From Pontiellaceae bacterium (lineage in GTDB: Bacteria; Verrucomicrobiota; Kiritimatiellia; Kiritimatiellales; Pontiellaceae): a stretch of DNA of 19,920 nucleotides. Within the stretch, counting starts at the first letter, position 1. Every line of letters starts with the position of its first letter. Below are positions 1-6,861 of this stretch, one piece after another. The translations under genes and the position numbers were made by a program. The notes below the pieces were generated by a model. The model made no database searches. It was not told where the DNA came from and worked only from the letters and a program-made list of their open reading frames with translations. The DNA is taken from NCBI GenBank assembly GCA_016937035.1, contig JAFGWS010000033.1, forward strand, positions 1-19,920, read 5' to 3'.

Positions 1-86
1 AAAGCTGAAAATTAGAGCATTTTTACTCCTCAAGGTGGTACACTTTGAATCGACCAGGGGTGGTACACTTTAACCGACCGCCGACA
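1..86. mobile_element. Probable end of an IS21-type insertion sequence (partial)
   Basis: Two near-identical direct repeats, each opening with GGTGGTACACTTT, lie at 34-55 and 59-79. Read inward from the right, the stretch from 86 starts TGTCGGCGGTCGG and then enters the repeats. IS21-family elements have TG...CA termini and several short repeated transposase-binding sites of this kind just inside the end. No istA or istB coding is visible because the window stops here, so the element would extend to the left. The right boundary at about 86 is inferred from the TG/CA rule and from the loss of DUF3800 homology at the same point. It could also be a leftover terminal fragment. Confidence 0.5.
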
Positions 87-718
87 CATAAATCCGCCAA
101 CTGAATTCCGGCGATATTGTCGAACTTCCTGCGAAACACCAGAGGGCAATTAAGCTTCTTAAACCGTTGTCCTTTAATGAAATCCGTTCCCTCACTCATC
201 ATCCGATAGTAACAGCGCTCCAGCGTTTCATCCTCCTTCTTGCCGCGCGCCTCCGCGACAAACGGAAGCTCGTTGAGGCACTTTTTTTCAATAAAATGAA
301 TCAGTCGTTCCAGTGTAAACTCCAGTGCCAGGTCGTACGGATTCGCCGCATTAGTCGCATAGCGGGTTTTGTGGTGATCCTTGCGAACAGCAGAAACAAA
401 AAGGGTGTACGGCAGATCCCGCATCAAGCCGGACAGTTCGTCCATGAACGCCTTTCGTAAATCCGGCACCTGCAAGAAGCCGAATGGCCCTTTTGACTTG
501 CGAATATCCCGGCTGTGCAGATTCACTCCTTCGTGCACCCAATACTTCAGTTTCAACCGGGTTATGGACGGAATTACCTGCTCCGCGTAATCAGCTCGAC
601 GCATCACCACCGTCGCCAGCAGGAATAGTGGAAAATCCTTATCGATCAGCTCCAGCGTATGATCACCGCACTCATCGAGAAACGCGATATATTCAGATGT
701 TCCACCCACGTTTTTCAT
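23..718 (-). CDS. DUF3800 domain protein, C-terminus replaced by insertion-sequence DNA
   Basis: This encodes 231 residues. The N-terminal IAFLDECGDHTL segment and the late GIQLADL motif are the acidic hallmarks of DUF3800, a family with a predicted RNase H-like fold often found near mobile and defence genes. Its biochemical role is not established. The ATG at 718 follows AGGA at a suitable distance. After LADL (about residue 210) the frame runs straight into the IS21-like repeats, so the last 20 or so residues (VGGRL to VYHLEE) appear to be insertion-sequence DNA. Family members normally continue with chromosomal sequence after LADL. The protein is therefore probably truncated and may be inactive, although both visible acidic motifs are kept. 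It shares strand with the ABC-3C operon but lies 162 bp beyond that operon's last gene. Confidence 0.75.
   Translation of the reverse strand: MKNVGGTSEYIAFLDECGDHTLELIDKDFPLFLLATVVMRRADYAEQVIPSITRLKLKYWVHEGVNLHSRDIRKSKGPFGFLQVPDLRKAFMDELSGLMRDLPYTLFVSAVRKDHHKTRYATNAANPYDLALEFTLERLIHFIEKKCLNELPFVAEARGKKEDETLERCYYRMMSEGTDFIKGQRFKKLNCPLVFRRKFDNIAGIQLADLCVGGRLKCTTPGRFKVYHLEE
34..79. repeat. Tandem pair of 21-22 bp direct repeats
   Basis: Copy 1 is 34-55 and copy 2 is 59-79. They share GGTGGTACACTTT followed by a slightly different CGACC-ending tail, with one base missing in copy 2. They are read here as transposase-binding repeats at the end of the IS21-type element. The last ten residues of the neighbouring DUF3800 reading frame are encoded by copy 1. 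Confidence 0.7.
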
Positions 719-880
719 ACAATTTTCCTGATTCTAAAATTCATCGGCTGATCCCTTCCCCCGCCGTGCAAAACATTGGAAAAACGTAGAAGCGGTGCCG
801 TCACCGCGTTCCAATCCATGGACCCCATTTTCTAAAATTCATTGGCTGAGCCGTTTTTGGATTGGCCCAAGCTTCGTTTT
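719..880. repeat. Spacer with a 20-bp direct repeat and nested inverted repeat
   Basis: A 20-bp sequence beginning TTCTAAAATTCAT occurs at 732-751 and again at 830-849 with one C/T difference. Between the copies is a nested inverted repeat. The outer arms are ATTGGAA (775-781) and TTCCAAT (809-815). The inner stem is GCGGTG (792-797) and CACCGC (802-807) around a CCGT loop. The whole unit looks like a small palindromic intergenic element of REP or MITE type bounded by direct repeats. It also lies between the end of the PIN gene and the start of the DUF3800 gene, so the hairpin may limit read-through. Confidence 0.55.
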
Positions 881-1942
881 CTAAAAATACTCTATGGGTT
901 CAGCCTGAATAACTAGATCGCCGAGGTCTAAAGACAAAGTTATGACCCGAATATCACCGTTTTTTAAATCATAAGAAATAACGCAGTCACCAGAGCAATC
1001 AACCTCTTCTTCAACTTGAATCTTCTTCTTCTCCCAAGCTATCCAATCCTTAGTATCGTCATCCTTAAAAGCGGTATCATAATTGTTGTAAATTGCCGTG
1101 CCAGAAAAGGCTAATACTATATTAAAAGTGAATGTGACCTGATCGTAGTCGAGATCAATGATATCTGTTTCATGGTATTCAACAGAATTGATTTCTATAT
1201 CACAAAATTCTCCATCCCCATCATCTTCTTCAACATGAAATCCTCGATTTAGAAACTCATGTGATAACGCGTCATTAATTGTCTGTTCATTAACACGAAG
1301 TAACTCCAGAACAGCATCGTAATGTTTACTACGAGCCTTTTGCACATAGGCTAGATACTCCTCTAGAGATTTGAAATAGAGAAACTTACCGACGCCACCG
1401 CAAGTCTTCTCGATATCTTGATCAGTAGAAATAACAGCGATTTGTTCACTAGGGTGGTGCCTCAGGATTTCCATCGCAAAAGCATCGGAAAACTCTTTCC
1501 GCTTATCCCCCTCGCCAAAAGGAGGAACATTGCCATCATACTGTCCCATTACTTCGCCTATATCGACATTTGAATAATCCAAACGAACTGCCTTACTTTC
1601 AGCAAGAAACGCATCTAACTTTGAAATTATATCGTCGATAAACAGTTGTGCGTTGAGCTCTCGTTCTACAAGAGCGTCTTGAATTGGCTTGTAAAACATT
1701 AAGATTCGATTTTTAACAAGATGCTTATTCATGCCATCAATTTTGGCCTTACAGATTTCCTGAATATGACGACGAATCTCAAGCTCTATTGGATGAGGTA
1801 GAAGTAAATCTACCGTATCTTCACGACAATGCTCAAGAAGACGAACAAACGACTTCCCTGAAAAATTAAAGAGCTTCTGCTCGTAAATATTTGTATCTAG
1901 AAAAACATGTTCAGGCATATCCATATCATCACCCCGCTCCAT
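881..1942 (-). CDS. PIN-domain nuclease, fourth gene of the ABC-3C operon
   Basis: This encodes 353 residues. The N-terminal half is a PIN domain, a metal-dependent RNase fold. FLDTN (Asp16), PIELEI (Glu53/55), EFSDAFA (Asp153) and STDQD (Asp174/176) supply the full set of acidic residues that bind the catalytic metals, so it is predicted to be active. From about residue 210 there is a very acidic, beta-rich C-terminal domain with no motif I recognise. The gene starts inside a TAATG overlap with the stop of the DUF3732 ATPase gene, which indicates translational coupling. ATGs at residues 7 and 9 are alternative starts. Long PIN proteins of this build resemble the DUF4935-like group. I infer that it is the toxic or RNA-cleaving arm of the system. 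It could instead be an independent defence gene that has joined the operon. Confidence 0.75.
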   Translation of the reverse strand: MERGDDMDMPEHVFLDTNIYEQKLFNFSGKSFVRLLEHCREDTVDLLLPHPIELEIRRHIQEICKAKIDGMNKHLVKNRILMFYKPIQDALVERELNAQLFIDDIISKLDAFLAESKAVRLDYSNVDIGEVMGQYDGNVPPFGEGDKRKEFSDAFAMEILRHHPSEQIAVISTDQDIEKTCGGVGKFLYFKSLEEYLAYVQKARSKHYDAVLELLRVNEQTINDALSHEFLNRGFHVEEDDGDGEFCDIEINSVEYHETDIIDLDYDQVTFTFNIVLAFSGTAIYNNYDTAFKDDDTKDWIAWEKKKIQVEEEVDCSGDCVISYDLKNGDIRVITLSLDLGDLVIQAEPIEYF

Positions 1943-3969
1943 TATTCATCATCACCAGCAGGTTCTTCTAACTCATCGTCATCAGCTAAAGGAATATACC
2001 ACTCTTCCGGAATAAGTTTTTTCCCATCACGCCATTCCTCAACCTCAACAACCCCATCTATTTCGCCGTACACACTTTTATCGGCATGATCCAACACGAT
2101 AGCCTGCCAACGCCCACCATTTTTCCGAACCGAAGAGGAAAGCGTTTCAAACATTCGCTTTACCGCATTTACATCCTCATCTGTTTCATATTTCGGATCA
2201 TCCGTTTGATCTGAATTTTTCCTCAATTTTGGGAAATATACCTGACTCGGCTGATCAAAAATCACGAAACTTGGAACAATTGAAGGCTCTTGCTCTAAAA
2301 AGAATTCTTGAAGACCACACATCAGCGCTAAATGAAAAGAAACCCAATTTGATGCACTACCTACTTCAGCAAGAAAATGCCAATGTCCATCGTCACTAAG
2401 GACCTCAACACTCAAGTCATTAACGGAAAAACGTGGCGCAATATTTCGATATTTCTCTTCCACATCTAATATTTTTAAATGCTCTAAGGCATTGTGTGCG
2501 ATCTTGACTGTTGCCAAATCCAACATGCGTTTAACCTGCGCCCTACTGGCGATCTTTTGCAATCGCTCTTGTTCGTCTTCAAGTTCTTTAATCTTACATT
2601 TAAAAATACCACCATCCGATAAACTACCCAGCACTTCCAATGCTGCCTTTAGATGACCTAGAAAAAGATACATCTCTTTGCGTTTCTGGAATTCTTGGCG
2701 AGCTTCTTTATCCTTTGATAATTCTAAATCAAATCGTGTTCTAATGTCCTTTTGATACGCAAGCAATTCTCGTAATTCCTTTTCGAGCATTACTTCTTCT
2801 CGATCAAAAGATGTCGGGACATCCGCAGTTCTCTTGGAGGCATCCTCATGTCGTTCGAATGCAGAACAAATCTTCTCAATTTCAACTGCAGAATCAGGAT
2901 GCTCTAAACTACCACAGACTGGACATCCCGAAGTCTCTTTGGCGACATCGCGCAACCATTTAGAAATTTGAAGCCTATCTACTCTTTTCCGAACTCCTTT
3001 GCCGTAATCCACAAAATTGCCACGCAACAGACGGAGATCATTGAGTCTTTTTTTTACAATTCCGATGGAGGTGCTTAAATCATCGTCTTGTTTTTCTAAC
3101 TTTCCGATTTCTGAGCTAGCTCGCTCAACGTCATCAACTGTTGTATTTGGTTGATCTGGAGGATTATCAAGAACACCTTTGGCAATATATAACAATTCTT
3201 CAGGAGTTGTCCTGTCGCTCACCGCCTCATGCAGCAAGCCATATTCTCCTGCCACATTAAGAAGCCCTCGCATATTAGCCAGCCACCCGGAAGAAACCTT
3301 TTCGATTTTCTCGAACTCACGTCTCAATTTTCCTAACTGGGCCTCAATATCTTTCAAATGATGCCTCGCTTTTAAAACTTCTAATGATTCCGCTCCTAAA
3401 ATATATGGAAACCAATTTCTTAACCGCTCGCGGTGTTTATGTGCATGTGTCTTGTAAAACAAAATATTTTGATTAGCGACAATCTCCTGACTTTGAAAAA
3501 CTAAAGCCATAAGATCCCGGAAAGAAAGTCGAGCCTTGAAGGCTTGATCGTCCTCATCTCCCATGTCAAAAAATGGAGTTGATGCCTTTTGATTTAACAA
3601 CAATTTAACATCATTCGCCCGTTGATTAGGTTCTTCAATTCTACAGGGAACAAACAACTGCTCTCCTCTGATAACAAAAAAATTATTTGAAGGTGTTGAT
3701 CCGTCTGGAACACCCCGAGCGATTAATAATTTTTCATCCGAGGCCTGAATAACAATTCCATACCAAGATGCATAATCCCGAATTGTATCAATCGGTATGA
3801 AGCAATCACTGGAGGCTAAGCAATAATCAATAATGGGGATAATGGCAGATTTCCCCGTTCGTGATGCACCAGTAATCACATTAACTTTACCAACTTCAAA
3901 CGCAATCTCTCGCGGAGCATAGGCTTTGTTCTTTGGCCAAATGATCAATTTTTCAATCTGAAACTTCAT
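1942..3969 (-). CDS. DUF3732 SMC/Rad50-like ATPase of an ABC-3C system
   Basis: This encodes 675 residues. The N-terminus carries a Walker A motif, GASRTGKSA (34-42), followed by IIPIIDYCLAS, which is characteristic of DUF3732. Two coiled-coil stretches (roughly 195-310 and 390-500) flank CPVC (349-352), placed like the zinc hook of Rad50. The C-terminal ATPase lobe has a signature-like GSASNW (537-542), a Walker B region SFVIFDQPSQ (567-576) and an H-loop LDHAD (626-630). Gln replaces the usual catalytic Glu after the Walker B Asp; this appears typical of the family. It should act as a DNA-sensing or clamping ATPase that controls its partner proteins. Its ATG overlaps the middle-component stop (TAATG), and its own stop overlaps the PIN start. 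The highly acidic tail (LADDDELEEPAGDDE) is another visible feature. Confidence 0.88.
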   Translation of the reverse strand: MKFQIEKLIIWPKNKAYAPREIAFEVGKVNVITGASRTGKSAIIPIIDYCLASSDCFIPIDTIRDYASWYGIVIQASDEKLLIARGVPDGSTPSNNFFVIRGEQLFVPCRIEEPNQRANDVKLLLNQKASTPFFDMGDEDDQAFKARLSFRDLMALVFQSQEIVANQNILFYKTHAHKHRERLRNWFPYILGAESLEVLKARHHLKDIEAQLGKLRREFEKIEKVSSGWLANMRGLLNVAGEYGLLHEAVSDRTTPEELLYIAKGVLDNPPDQPNTTVDDVERASSEIGKLEKQDDDLSTSIGIVKKRLNDLRLLRGNFVDYGKGVRKRVDRLQISKWLRDVAKETSGCPVCGSLEHPDSAVEIEKICSAFERHEDASKRTADVPTSFDREEVMLEKELRELLAYQKDIRTRFDLELSKDKEARQEFQKRKEMYLFLGHLKAALEVLGSLSDGGIFKCKIKELEDEQERLQKIASRAQVKRMLDLATVKIAHNALEHLKILDVEEKYRNIAPRFSVNDLSVEVLSDDGHWHFLAEVGSASNWVSFHLALMCGLQEFFLEQEPSIVPSFVIFDQPSQVYFPKLRKNSDQTDDPKYETDEDVNAVKRMFETLSSSVRKNGGRWQAIVLDHADKSVYGEIDGVVEVEEWRDGKKLIPEEWYIPLADDDELEEPAGDDE

Positions 3970-4472
3970 TAGAACACTACCTCCATATACGCCGCTACCG
4001 TTCTCAAATCATGAGCGGAAAACCATTTTCCTAGTATCGCAGCCTTATCACCGTTTCTCATCATTGATGGTTTCAATGCGTTACCTCGTCTGGGTTGTCT
4101 TTTCAACTCGCAGGGATATAGCGTTCCCTCGTCGACATCCCAAACCAGCAGGCCGGAAGAAACGGCTATATCTATTGCTTCAAGAGTATATTTTCGCTTA
4201 TCAATAATTCGCTTCTGAACCCCAAGAAGTATATCTGAAGCCTTATTTTCTTCAAACCCACGAATATAAGACTGCAAGCTATCCCGACGGGCACTGATGC
4301 AATCCATTGTCTGGCGATTTGTCAAAATCGCTGCCGCAAGAAAATGGAAAAGAGCAACTGGAGCTTGTCCCTCTGGATGCGCCTCACAATAACCTTGGGT
4401 AAACCGCCATAGGAGAAACGCTCCAACTAACGGGGTATTCCACTGTTTTACCTCATCAACTAATTGCCCCAT
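3969..4472 (-). CDS. ABC-three-component system middle component
   Basis: This encodes 167 residues. The NTPLVGAFLLWRFTQGY opening, the ALFHFLAAAILTN segment and the short helical C-terminal half match the small middle component of ABC-3C systems, which sits between the effector and the DUF3732 ATPase genes and presumably links their proteins physically. No catalytic motif is visible, as expected for an adaptor. It starts 17 bp inside the upstream effector gene, with GGAGG just ahead of the ATG, and its stop overlaps the ATPase start as TAATG. Size and position agree with the family. The assignment rests on recalled sequence pattern plus context and was not tested by a profile search. Confidence 0.8.
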   Translation of the reverse strand: MGQLVDEVKQWNTPLVGAFLLWRFTQGYCEAHPEGQAPVALFHFLAAAILTNRQTMDCISARRDSLQSYIRGFEENKASDILLGVQKRIIDKRKYTLEAIDIAVSSGLLVWDVDEGTLYPCELKRQPRRGNALKPSMMRNGDKAAILGKWFSAHDLRTVAAYMEVVF

Positions 4473-5628
4473 TTTCGCCCTCCTCTTCGTTTATTAATCT
4501 TTCCCAACGAGGATGCCATCCAACATTTTCTCTATCAGCTAAGGCATGATAAGTTCCCTCAACCGTCGGATGAGGGGGCTGTTCCCCTCTGATTTCAATT
4601 GGATAAGTCTGGCAACGTGAAAGTAATATTTGCCCCCTGATCTCTTCGGAAAACATACTATTTGTATGCTGGATTTCCCGTCGTTTATTTTTCCAATATG
4701 ACACCAATCGTCTTTCAAAATCATCAGCCACTATTTCATCTAAAATTCCATTCTCAATCCACGCATTACGGTTAATATCAGCTTTCAGATAATCAGAAAC
4801 AGCATCAACAATATCATCATCTGGGAGATCAATATATTCTAACTGACGTATATAGGTTGGGTGAACAGCGATTTCGCCCGAAACATCGTCGTTACTTGGG
4901 GGATGAAAGGATGCCCAATCAATTAATGCCCGTTGCCTTATCATGTGAAAAAACGCAAGGAATCGATCATTAAACTCATCGAATGAAATGAGAGCGGGGA
5001 CTCCCTGAGAAATTTTTTCATTTATCGTTTTCTGTACCCAGCCCCCTAGATAATCCATTATATTTTCAACATAATCCTCATAAATATTTTTCCCGATCAA
5101 AGCCTTCCGCACATCGTCATAACCAGCGTCTTTCCCAATTATCAGCTCAAATTTTTGCAGAACTAAGGCAAAGATTTTGGGATGCTGATTCACAACATAA
5201 TCAAAATATTTCCAAATCGAATGATCTTTATTGATGTCATTCAGTACTGCTTTTGCGTTCGCAATAGAATCCGAAGCATCTGCCTGAGATTGAACTTCAT
5301 CAAAACTTTGAACTAAGGATTTTTGCCCTGATTGATTGCAATAAAGAACAAATCTCGTCTGCTCAAGATCAACGTCACTATCCAGAACTGCGGAAACCCA
5401 GTTATAAAAAGTTTTCCATAAATTAGATGACCTATCCGTTAATGGATTGCTTCCGATCGATGACTTGTCCTCTTCTGTTAGAACAATACCTTCTGGGAAA
5501 AATGTTGTAACATCGCCCAACACCTCAACTCCAACAATCCCACCGGATGGTATCTGTAAGAGATGGCATAAAGCCCTCGGAAATTGGAGGCTATAACCCA
5601 ATAACTGTCCAGCAGCAGTAGACTTCAT
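4456..5628 (-). CDS. ABC-3C system effector with nuclease-like N-terminus and ABC-3C CTD
   Basis: This encodes 390 residues. The N-terminal section (AGQLLGYSLQFPRAL, then GVEVLGDV, then EEDKSS, then LWKTFYNW) resembles the dsDNA-endonuclease module of the DUF4297/Cap4 type. Glu35, Asp39 and Glu53-x-Lys55 are spaced like a PD-(D/E)xK active site. The C-terminus ends with GTYHALADRENVGWHPRWE, a pattern typical of the ABC-3C C-terminal domain that couples effectors to the middle component and ATPase. The ATG at 5628 has a strong AGGAG nine bases upstream, and this is the first gene of the four-gene operon. I infer that it is a DNA-cleaving effector switched on by the ATPase. The active-site assignment is by eye, and the domain could be a binding-only version. 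Confidence 0.75.
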   Translation of the reverse strand: MKSTAAGQLLGYSLQFPRALCHLLQIPSGGIVGVEVLGDVTTFFPEGIVLTEEDKSSIGSNPLTDRSSNLWKTFYNWVSAVLDSDVDLEQTRFVLYCNQSGQKSLVQSFDEVQSQADASDSIANAKAVLNDINKDHSIWKYFDYVVNQHPKIFALVLQKFELIIGKDAGYDDVRKALIGKNIYEDYVENIMDYLGGWVQKTINEKISQGVPALISFDEFNDRFLAFFHMIRQRALIDWASFHPPSNDDVSGEIAVHPTYIRQLEYIDLPDDDIVDAVSDYLKADINRNAWIENGILDEIVADDFERRLVSYWKNKRREIQHTNSMFSEEIRGQILLSRCQTYPIEIRGEQPPHPTVEGTYHALADRENVGWHPRWERLINEEEGENGAIS

Positions 5629-5659
5629 CTTGATTCTCCTCTAACTACATTTCGCTGTT

Positions 5660-5791
5660 TCAAACCAACTCCTCTTTATCTACCATCTCTTTATACAGCT
5701 TAAACGAATGCTCTAGGCATTCTTCGTCGGTGGTGAAGGGTTTGCTTCTGTAAAGGCGGTCGACGGCGTGGTTCTGGTGGGATTTCTTCAT
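5660..5791 (-). CDS. Small 43-residue protein, coupled to an upstream remnant
   Basis: The protein starts MKKSHQNHAVDRLYRSK and ends EEELV-like (KEELV); its core is TDEECLEHSFKLYKEM. Its ATG overlaps the stop of an upstream reading frame that ends ELEGEQ (ATGA), a sign of genuine translation coupling. The last two-thirds is a diverged copy of a tail encoded at 6242-6315. I do not recognise the family. It may be a complete small protein or the cut-down remainder of a larger gene. It ends 31 bp before the ABC-3C effector start, on the same strand, so it could be co-transcribed with that operon. Confidence 0.4.
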   Translation of the reverse strand: MKKSHQNHAVDRLYRSKPFTTDEECLEHSFKLYKEMVDKEELV

Positions 5792-6245
5792 TGCTCACCC
5801 TCCAGCTCGGTGTCATCCAGCAAGGTTTGGACGATGCGTTCAATGCTGGGGAGTTGTCGCCCAAACGCTCTTCGTGCGTTTTCAGTTTACTGATCAGAAC
5901 CAGATTGTGCCCCCACGGAATTTGTCCAACAGCCTGTTGGACGATTGGGTCGGAGTGAAAATCCGGCCAGTTTTCGGCAAAGGAGCGCATATACAGTAGA
6001 TTTGCGCGCGAAAACCCTTTCAAGTCAGGAAATGCGGACCGTAAATCCTGCGCCAACCGATCAATCACCTTAGCTCCCCAACCCTGCTCTTGCTGGCGAA
6101 GCAGGATATCGCTCCCAATCTGCCAATACAGTTGCAGTAGTTCCTGATTGACCGCCAGCACTGCTCGCTGCTGCGCAGCCTGAATCCGGTTTTTAAACGT
6201 TTTCAGCCAATCCTGATAATCGGATGAAAAAATCATATCGTTCAT
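5700..6245 (-). pseudogene. DUF1016 (YhcG-type) N-terminal fragment, truncated by an out-of-frame fusion
   Basis: The first 125 or so residues (DWLKTFKNRIQAAQQRAV, VNQELLQLYWQIGSDI, GFSRANLLYMRSFAE, QIPWGHNLVLISKLK) are a clear DUF1016 N-terminal domain, the helical half of YhcG-like PD-(D/E)xK nucleases, which are often found in restriction-modification loci. Full proteins are about 340-380 residues, with the nuclease in the C-terminal half. Here homology stops at THEER, and the frame continues into proline- and arginine-rich sequence that is another gene's tail read out of frame. The nuclease half is missing. The start ATG overlaps the stop of the upstream remnant (ATGA). It is probably non-functional, though the N-terminal domain alone might still bind a partner. 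Confidence 0.75.
5788..5883 (-). pseudogene. C-terminal remnant of an unidentified gene (ends LLDDTELEGEQ)
   Basis: In a different frame from the DUF1016 fragment, the minus strand reads RRAFGRQLPSIERIVQTL and then LDDTELEGEQ followed by a stop that overlaps the next ATG. The composition is protein-like, helical and acidic. Upstream, this frame meets a stop within about 30 bases, so only the tail survives. It is best explained as the 3' end of a gene whose body was deleted when it became joined to the DUF1016 fragment. The family is not identified. Confidence 0.4.
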
Positions 6246-6451
6246 ATCAGTTGCTCCTTCGCGGTCATTTCCTTATACAGCTTAAACAGGTGCTCCAAGC
6301 GTTCTTCGTCGGAGGCAGACCGTAGGATATGCTTCCAGCTTGTCCAGTGTCGCTCGATTTTGCGTCTGCAGACAGACTGGAAGCCGGTCCTGCTTTTTCC
6401 GCGACTTCCGCAAACTTCATAAAACACCCGACACTCTCGAGAACTCAGCAT
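6242..6451 (-). pseudogene. Tail remnant ending DEERLEHLFKLYKEM, upstream of the DUF1016 fragment
   Basis: The final 23 residues (SDEERLEHLFKLYKEM and on to the stop) are protein-like and closely parallel the small ORF at 5660-5791. The earlier part of this frame is rich in Cys, Arg and Trp and does not look like protein, so the true reading frame upstream is probably lost by frameshift or deletion. Its stop overlaps the DUF1016 ATG, showing that these two genes were once coupled. The family is unrecognised. Confidence 0.35.
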
Positions 6452-6861
6452 GACCCATTTCAGCTCAACACTTTACTCGCATACTCAAGATGAAACAAAG
6501 CATTTTAGGCAAAATGAGTATAGATTCAAAATCTCTCGTTTTCTGCTACGACAATGACGGATTGGCATCTCTTCTTCCCGCGACGGGGATGAATTGGCTC
6601 GCGCTCTTCTTCCCGCGACGGGGACGCCGCGTCAAGTGGGAGTTTGCTGATCCGTTCATTACATTGAGCCAAACCAAGGCGTGCATGGATATTCAAAGCC
6701 GCAGTTCGCGAACCCGCCAGCCCTTTGAGCCGCAGGCCCTTTCCTGTGACAAACCGATTGCGAGCACAAGGACGAAGCGGGTGGTTGATCATCATCCTCC
6801 GCGCCATTCCGCGTTTTCTGCAGTTCACAAGACACGCGCTTTATTGCGCATCCTTGTGTTT
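6452..6861. other. 410-bp intergenic boundary with no supported gene
   Basis: This lies between the AT-rich island and the 3' end of the PEP/pyruvate-binding gene. Base composition rises from A/T-rich at about 6470-6560 to G/C-rich after 6565. Frames open here on either strand lack protein character. It holds an imperfect tandem repeat (6569-6624), a short AT hairpin (6501-6516, arms CATTTT/AAAATG) and a 10-bp palindrome GTTCGCGAAC near 6706. No clear T-run terminator for the leftward transcript was found. Confidence 0.5.
6569..6624. repeat. Two exact 21-bp direct repeats 35 bp apart
   Basis: The copies at 6569-6589 and 6604-6624 both contain CTTCTTCCCGCGACGGGG. Each is preceded by ATTGGC (6561 and 6593), so the unit is an imperfect tandem repeat of about 33-35 bp. 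Read on the minus strand it would give a repeated basic peptide, but there is no supported gene. It may be part of an intergenic repeat family of this genome. Confidence 0.65.

Larger units (their letters stand above)
5684..6315. repeat. Diverged 50-bp duplicated gene tail (5684-5733 and 6266-6315)
   Basis: The two 50-base segments match at about 41 positions by hand alignment, and most differences are transitions, many of them at third codon positions. Both encode a (T/S)DEE-LEH-FKLYKEM peptide at the end of a gene whose stop or start overlaps a neighbour. This suggests two paralogous genes, or a segmental duplication, rather than a recent repeat. Confidence 0.6.

Noticed and set aside
34..79. 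The two repeats considered as a CRISPR array
   Set aside because: Only two copies, with a 3-base gap between them and no spacers of constant length. IS21-type terminal repeats explain them better.
6526..6828. A 100-codon minus-strand frame in the boundary gap
   Set aside because: Its sequence is basic and low in protein character, part of it is the tandem repeat, and no ribosome site is seen.
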